This document shows, piece after piece, positions 6,291 through 6,595 of a DNA stretch of 6,595 nucleotides. The notes beneath the pieces are model-generated. The model did not search any database, was not told the origin of the DNA, and saw only the letters and a program-made list of their open reading frames with translations. How positions within the stretch are numbered: the stretch's first letter is position 1; each line of letters opens with the position of its first letter. Source of the stretch: an uncultured Bacillus sp. Lineage in GTDB: Bacteria; Bacillota; Bacilli; Bacillales; Cytobacillaceae. The stretch spans positions 1 through 6,595 of the forward strand of contig CALGSR010000046.1 of NCBI GenBank assembly GCA_937902115.1. Direction: 5' to 3'. The position numbers and the translations under genes are program-made.

Positions 6291-6595
6291 ATGTCATATA
6301 AACAATTTGCTTTTACTGTATTAACGCTGGTGCTGCTCGTTGCCGGCGGTTCTGCGTCTTTTATCTACTTTATCGATCCGATGTGGACGTTTGGACACAG
6401 CCACAAGTACAATGATGTGCAATATGTGATCAATGAGCGGCAGCAAAAGGTGAATGAAATGCATTTTCAGCCCTTTGATTACGATACCCTGCTCATCGGC
6501 AGCAGCCGGACAACCTATATTAACCAGCATGATTTTAACGGGATGAACGTTTATAATTTTTCTGCCAGCAATGTGTCGATCCGGGAGTACGAGCC
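6291..6595 (+). CDS. Membrane-anchored SGNH-like acyltransferase partner, 5' part only
   Basis: Seen: the first 101 codons; the gene runs off the window end. Residues 5-28 form one hydrophobic segment, a signal anchor, after M-S-Y-K-Q. Then comes an extracytoplasmic stretch with LLIGSSRTTY (67-76). GSS aligns with the GDS of block I, making Ser72 the likely nucleophile. NFSASNVS (89-96) sits where block II is expected. Known: MBOAT acyltransferases of wall and capsule pathways are commonly followed by such SGNH proteins (AlgJ/AlgX, PatB, DltD) that carry out the final acyl transfer outside the membrane. Inferred: partner of the MBOAT gene 114 bases upstream. The start is uncertain: ATG at 6285 is also in frame and an in-frame TGA at 6282-6284 excludes anything earlier. 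AGGA (6278-6281) gives acceptable spacing only for 6291. The catalytic His/Asp lie beyond the window, so hydrolase versus transferase cannot be judged. Confidence 0.8.
   Translation, partial: MSYKQFAFTVLTLVLLVAGGSASFIYFIDPMWTFGHSHKYNDVQYVINERQQKVNEMHFQPFDYDTLLIGSSRTTYINQHDFNGMNVYNFSASNVSIREYE

Noticed and set aside
4734..6595. A dlt operon (DltB followed by DltD)
   Set aside because: No dltA lies upstream, no dltC lies between the two genes, no DltX-like small protein is present, and the MBOAT landmarks fit the broader AlgI/PatA type. DltB cannot be fully excluded without a search.
1..6595. CRISPR arrays, tRNA/rRNA genes, insertion sequences or attachment sites
   Set aside because: No regularly spaced direct repeats, tRNA-like cloverleaf, transposase or terminal inverted repeats with target duplications were seen on either strand.

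Overview
The window looks like a chromosomal cell-envelope locus from a low-GC Gram-positive bacterium of the order Bacillales, possibly a Planococcaceae-type genus such as Lysinibacillus, Solibacillus or Kurthia. The reasons are Bacillus-type Shine-Dalgarno sites (GGAGG, AGGTGA), GTG and TTG start usage, U-tailed hairpin terminators, AT-rich intergenic DNA, and two secreted proteins with S-layer homology (SLH) domains. The genus is a guess from the style of the signal peptide and SLH domains.

Layout. From 116 to 2896 on the plus strand lies a 926-residue secreted protein with three N-terminal SLH domains followed by about eight Ig-like or carboxypeptidase-regulatory-like beta-sandwich units; it is an S-layer or S-layer-associated surface protein. 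A 169-base convergent gap (2897-3065) holds three hairpins that look like terminators. On the minus strand, 4358 to 3066 encodes a secreted SGNH/GDSL esterase carrying three SLH domains at its C-terminus. A 375-base divergent intergenic region (4359-4733) carries a candidate plus-strand promoter and, on each strand, a strong Shine-Dalgarno site followed by a very short open frame whose stop overlaps the start of the main gene. On the plus strand, 4734 to 6176 encodes an MBOAT membrane O-acyltransferase (AlgI/PatA type) starting at TTG. After a 114-base gap comes the first third or less of a membrane-anchored SGNH-like protein (6291 to the window end), the usual partner of such an MBOAT.

How they fit together. 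SLH domains hold proteins on the secondary cell wall polysaccharide (SCWP). In Bacillus anthracis, MBOAT/SGNH pairs (PatA/PatB) O-acetylate the SCWP and this matters for S-layer assembly. The window therefore reads as a surface-anchoring module: two SLH proteins beside an enzyme pair that may acetylate their ligand or another wall polymer, plus an SLH-anchored esterase that could act on the same surface. The last two links are inference. No RNA genes, CRISPR arrays or mobile elements were found. I did not see a wholly new system; the least ordinary signals are the two overlapping leader frames and the clustering of a wall-polymer acylation pair with SLH proteins.
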